Origin: Defluviitaleaceae bacterium | Lineage (GTDB): Bacteria; Bacillota_I; Bacilli_A; MOL361; Turicibacteraceae | Assembly: GCA_009778135.1 (NCBI GenBank) | Contig: WRKJ01000090.1 | Coordinates: 1-34,773, forward strand | Length of the DNA stretch: 34,773 nt | Direction of reading: 5' to 3' | In this document: piece by piece, positions 33,261 to 34,773 of the stretch | How positions within the stretch are numbered: the stretch's first letter is position 1 | How the letters are laid out: each line of letters begins with the position of its first letter | Made by a program: the position numbers and the translations under genes | Notes under the pieces: generated by a model | Database searches by the model: none | What the model was told of the DNA's origin: nothing | What the model saw: the letters and a program-made list of their open reading frames with translations, nothing else

Positions 33261-34475
33261 ATGGAAGTAAAGATGAATAAAAACAATCCTACCATCGGCT
33301 ATATCGAAGGGGATGGTATCGGTAAAGAAATTTTTTCTCATGCCAAAAAGCTTTTTGATGAAGCTGTTGCCCTTGCATTCAGCGGGGAAAAACAGGTTAA
33401 CTGGTTGGAGCTCATGGCTGGGGAGCAAGCATTTGAAAAGACAGGTGAGTATTTACCACAAGCGACATTGGATGCCATTGGCAAGCACAAAATTGCGATC
33501 AAAGGGCCACTTGGAACACCAGTTGGTAAAGGATTTCGATCGGTTAACGTGGCACTGCGTCAACAGCTCGACTTGTATGCTTGTGTAAGGCCAGTTGAAT
33601 ATTTTACTGGGATTGAAGCACCTGTGAAAAAGCCTGAAGCTGTTAACATGACCATTTTTCGTGAAAATACAGAAGACATTTATGCTGGGATTGAATTTGA
33701 TCAAGGGACAGATGACGTGGCAAAAGTGGTTCACTTTTTAACAGAAGAATTTGGCGTTAATAAAATTCGTTTCCCAAAAACGTCAGCCATTGGCATTAAG
33801 CCAGTAAGTGAAGAAGGGACGAAGCGTTTGGTAAAAGCAGCCTTTGAGTATGCGGTTGCGAATGGGAAGCAACGGATGACACTGGTTCATAAAGGAAATA
33901 TCATGAAATTTACAGAAGGTGGCTTCCGTAAATGGGGTTATGAAGTGGCGGAAGGCTATGATGCTTTTACGAAGTCCATGTATGACTATATCAAAAAACA
34001 AGGTGGTCTTGAAGCAGCTGAAAATGCGAAAGAGCGTGCTTTAGCTTCAGGTCGTATTTATGTAGATGATGTGATTGCTGACAATTTCTTGCAACAAATC
34101 CTTTTAAATCCGGAAAGCTTTGATGTGGTTGCCACTTTGAACTTGAACGGTGATTACATTTCAGATGCATTAGCTGCACAGGTGGGTGGTATTGGCATTG
34201 CGCCTGGCGCTAATATTAACTATGATACCGGTCATGCTGTATTTGAAGCGACTCACGGAACGGCTCCCGATATTGTGGGACAGAATTTAGCCAATCCATC
34301 AAGTTTAATTTTATCAGGTGTGATGATGTTTGATTACATCGGTTGGCCTGAGGTCGCTCATTTGATTAAAAATGCCTTAGCTAAAACTTTATCAAATGGC
34401 GCGTTGACAACAGATTTAGGTGGCATGCTTGGAACCGCTGAATTTACAGAAAAAATGATTGCAAACTTAAAATAA
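33261..34475 (+). CDS. icd: Isocitrate dehydrogenase, probably NAD+-dependent
   Basis: The 404-residue enzyme decarboxylates isocitrate to 2-oxoglutarate. Substrate-binding residues are in [20 protein letters not shown] (Ser, Asn, Arg as in E. coli Icd). At the cofactor site E. coli has Lys344-Tyr345 for NADP+; here the same place reads [11 protein letters not shown] (Asp337-Ile338). Later determinants equivalent to Val351, Tyr391 and Arg395 read Ala, Thr and Gly. That pattern marks NAD+-using enzymes. AAGGAG lies 11 bases before the ATG. It is the last gene of the citrate branch and is followed by a terminator. Confidence 0.93.
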   Translation: MEVKMNKNNPTIGYIEGDGIGKEIFSHAKKLFDEAVALAFSGEKQVNWLELMAGEQAFEKTGEYLPQATLDAIGKHKIAIKGPLGTPVGKGFRSVNVALRQQLDLYACVRPVEYFTGIEAPVKKPEAVNMTIFRENTEDIYAGIEFDQGTDDVAKVVHFLTEEFGVNKIRFPKTSAIGIKPVSEEGTKRLVKAAFEYAVANGKQRMTLVHKGNIMKFTEGGFRKWGYEVAEGYDAFTKSMYDYIKKQGGLEAAENAKERALASGRIYVDDVIADNFLQQILLNPESFDVVATLNLNGDYISDALAAQVGGIGIAPGANINYDTGHAVFEATHGTAPDIVGQNLANPSSLILSGVMMFDYIGWPEVAHLIKNALAKTLSNGALTTDLGGMLGTAEFTEKMIANLK

Positions 34476-34479
34476 GAAG

Positions 34480-34508
34480 AAAGCCAGACAAGTAGGTCTG
34501 GCTTTTGC
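34480..34508 (+). terminator. Rho-independent terminator after icd
   Basis: AAGCCAGAC (34481-34489) and GTCTGGCTT (34496-34504) form a perfect 9-bp stem around a 6-base loop, followed by a short T run. Confidence 0.88.
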
Positions 34509-34567
34509 TCGCTTACATTTGTTGTTTGTAAAATGCTTAAAAAGTAAAAGCACACGCCATTATGTGC

Positions 34568-34773
34568 TCATGCTTCATTTAAATTTTTAATCGTTTCAAG
34601 GTCGAGTCCGGTAATTAAAGCAATCGTGTCGATATCAAGTCCGTTAGCTAAGCTGGTTCGAGCAACTTCAATTAACCCTTCTTGCCGCCCTTCTTGCCTA
34701 CCGACATACATCAATTCATTGTCATACGAATAAACTTCTGCAAACATTTTTCTCCTCTCCTTATCACTTAAAA
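34568..34773 (-). CDS. C-terminal part of a Rpn-family (PD-(D/E)XK transposase-like) nuclease, runs off right edge
   Basis: The frame is open from the window edge and reads LSDKERRKMFAEVYSYDNEL, then GRQEGRQEGLIEVARTSLAN and a final LITGLDLETIKNLNEA. The GRxEGxxEG helix and the following GLDxxxIxxxTGL-type tail are typical of the C-terminus of Rpn recombination-promoting nucleases. The catalytic domain would lie beyond the edge. An internal ATG at 34745-34747 has a good SD-like sequence, AAGGAGAGGAG, but reading continuity upstream argues that this codes for protein. Confidence 0.72.
   Translation of the reverse strand, partial: LSDKERRKMFAEVYSYDNELMYVGRQEGRQEGLIEVARTSLANGLDIDTIALITGLDLETIKNLNEA

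Overview
The window reads as chromosomal DNA of a low-GC Gram-positive bacterium (Bacillota). The support is Bacillus-type housekeeping genes, strong AGGAGG-like ribosome binding sites, sigma-A-like promoters and a B. subtilis-type ykoF/ykoE thiamine-precursor operon under a TPP riboswitch. I cannot name the genus from the sequence alone.

Layout. (1) Positions 1-1523, minus strand: promoter, TPP riboswitch, ykoF, a broken small ORF, and ykoE running off the left edge. (2) 1657-3544, plus strand: a zinc-ribbon protein with five 15-residue repeats and an SPFH (YdjI-like) protein with four zinc ribbons, closed by a terminator. (3) 3578-15400, minus strand: an AT-rich RiPP island. In transcription order it holds a PLP enzyme, lasso B1 (PqqD-like RRE), lasso B2 (transglutaminase-fold leader peptidase), lasso C (asparagine-synthetase-like cyclase), the precursor, a thioredoxin-like protein, two MauE-like membrane proteins, a CXXC thioredoxin-like protein, a one-piece ABC exporter, a MacB/BceAB-type ABC pair, and a small DUF2087-type protein. 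(4) 15536-17384: small or decayed genes (an unknown protein, a HAD phosphatase remnant, an APH-like kinase, a 37-codon ORF). (5) 17372-34508: recG (minus), then on the plus strand a 1197-residue degenerate helicase-like protein, leuS, an AAA-ATPase/PD-(D/E)XK protein, glmU and a citrate synthase-aconitase-isocitrate dehydrogenase run. (6) The right edge cuts a Rpn-type nuclease C-terminus.

The main discovery candidate is the lasso peptide system. The 78-residue precursor has the canonical YxxPxLxxxG leader. The expected cleavage point leaves a 58-residue core with a Gly1-to-Glu8 ring and four cysteines (core positions 3, 46, 52, 58). This is far longer than usual lasso cores. Two thioredoxin-like/MauE-like pairs directly downstream suggest dedicated disulfide chemistry. 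The precursor cassette sits between 31-bp inverted repeats. As RNA these would pair fully, with one G-U wobble, and would mask the start of the next gene, which offers a built-in way to make much precursor and little enzyme.

The three citrate-branch genes would convert oxaloacetate and acetyl-CoA to 2-oxoglutarate. The isocitrate dehydrogenase carries residues typical of NAD+ rather than NADP+ use.
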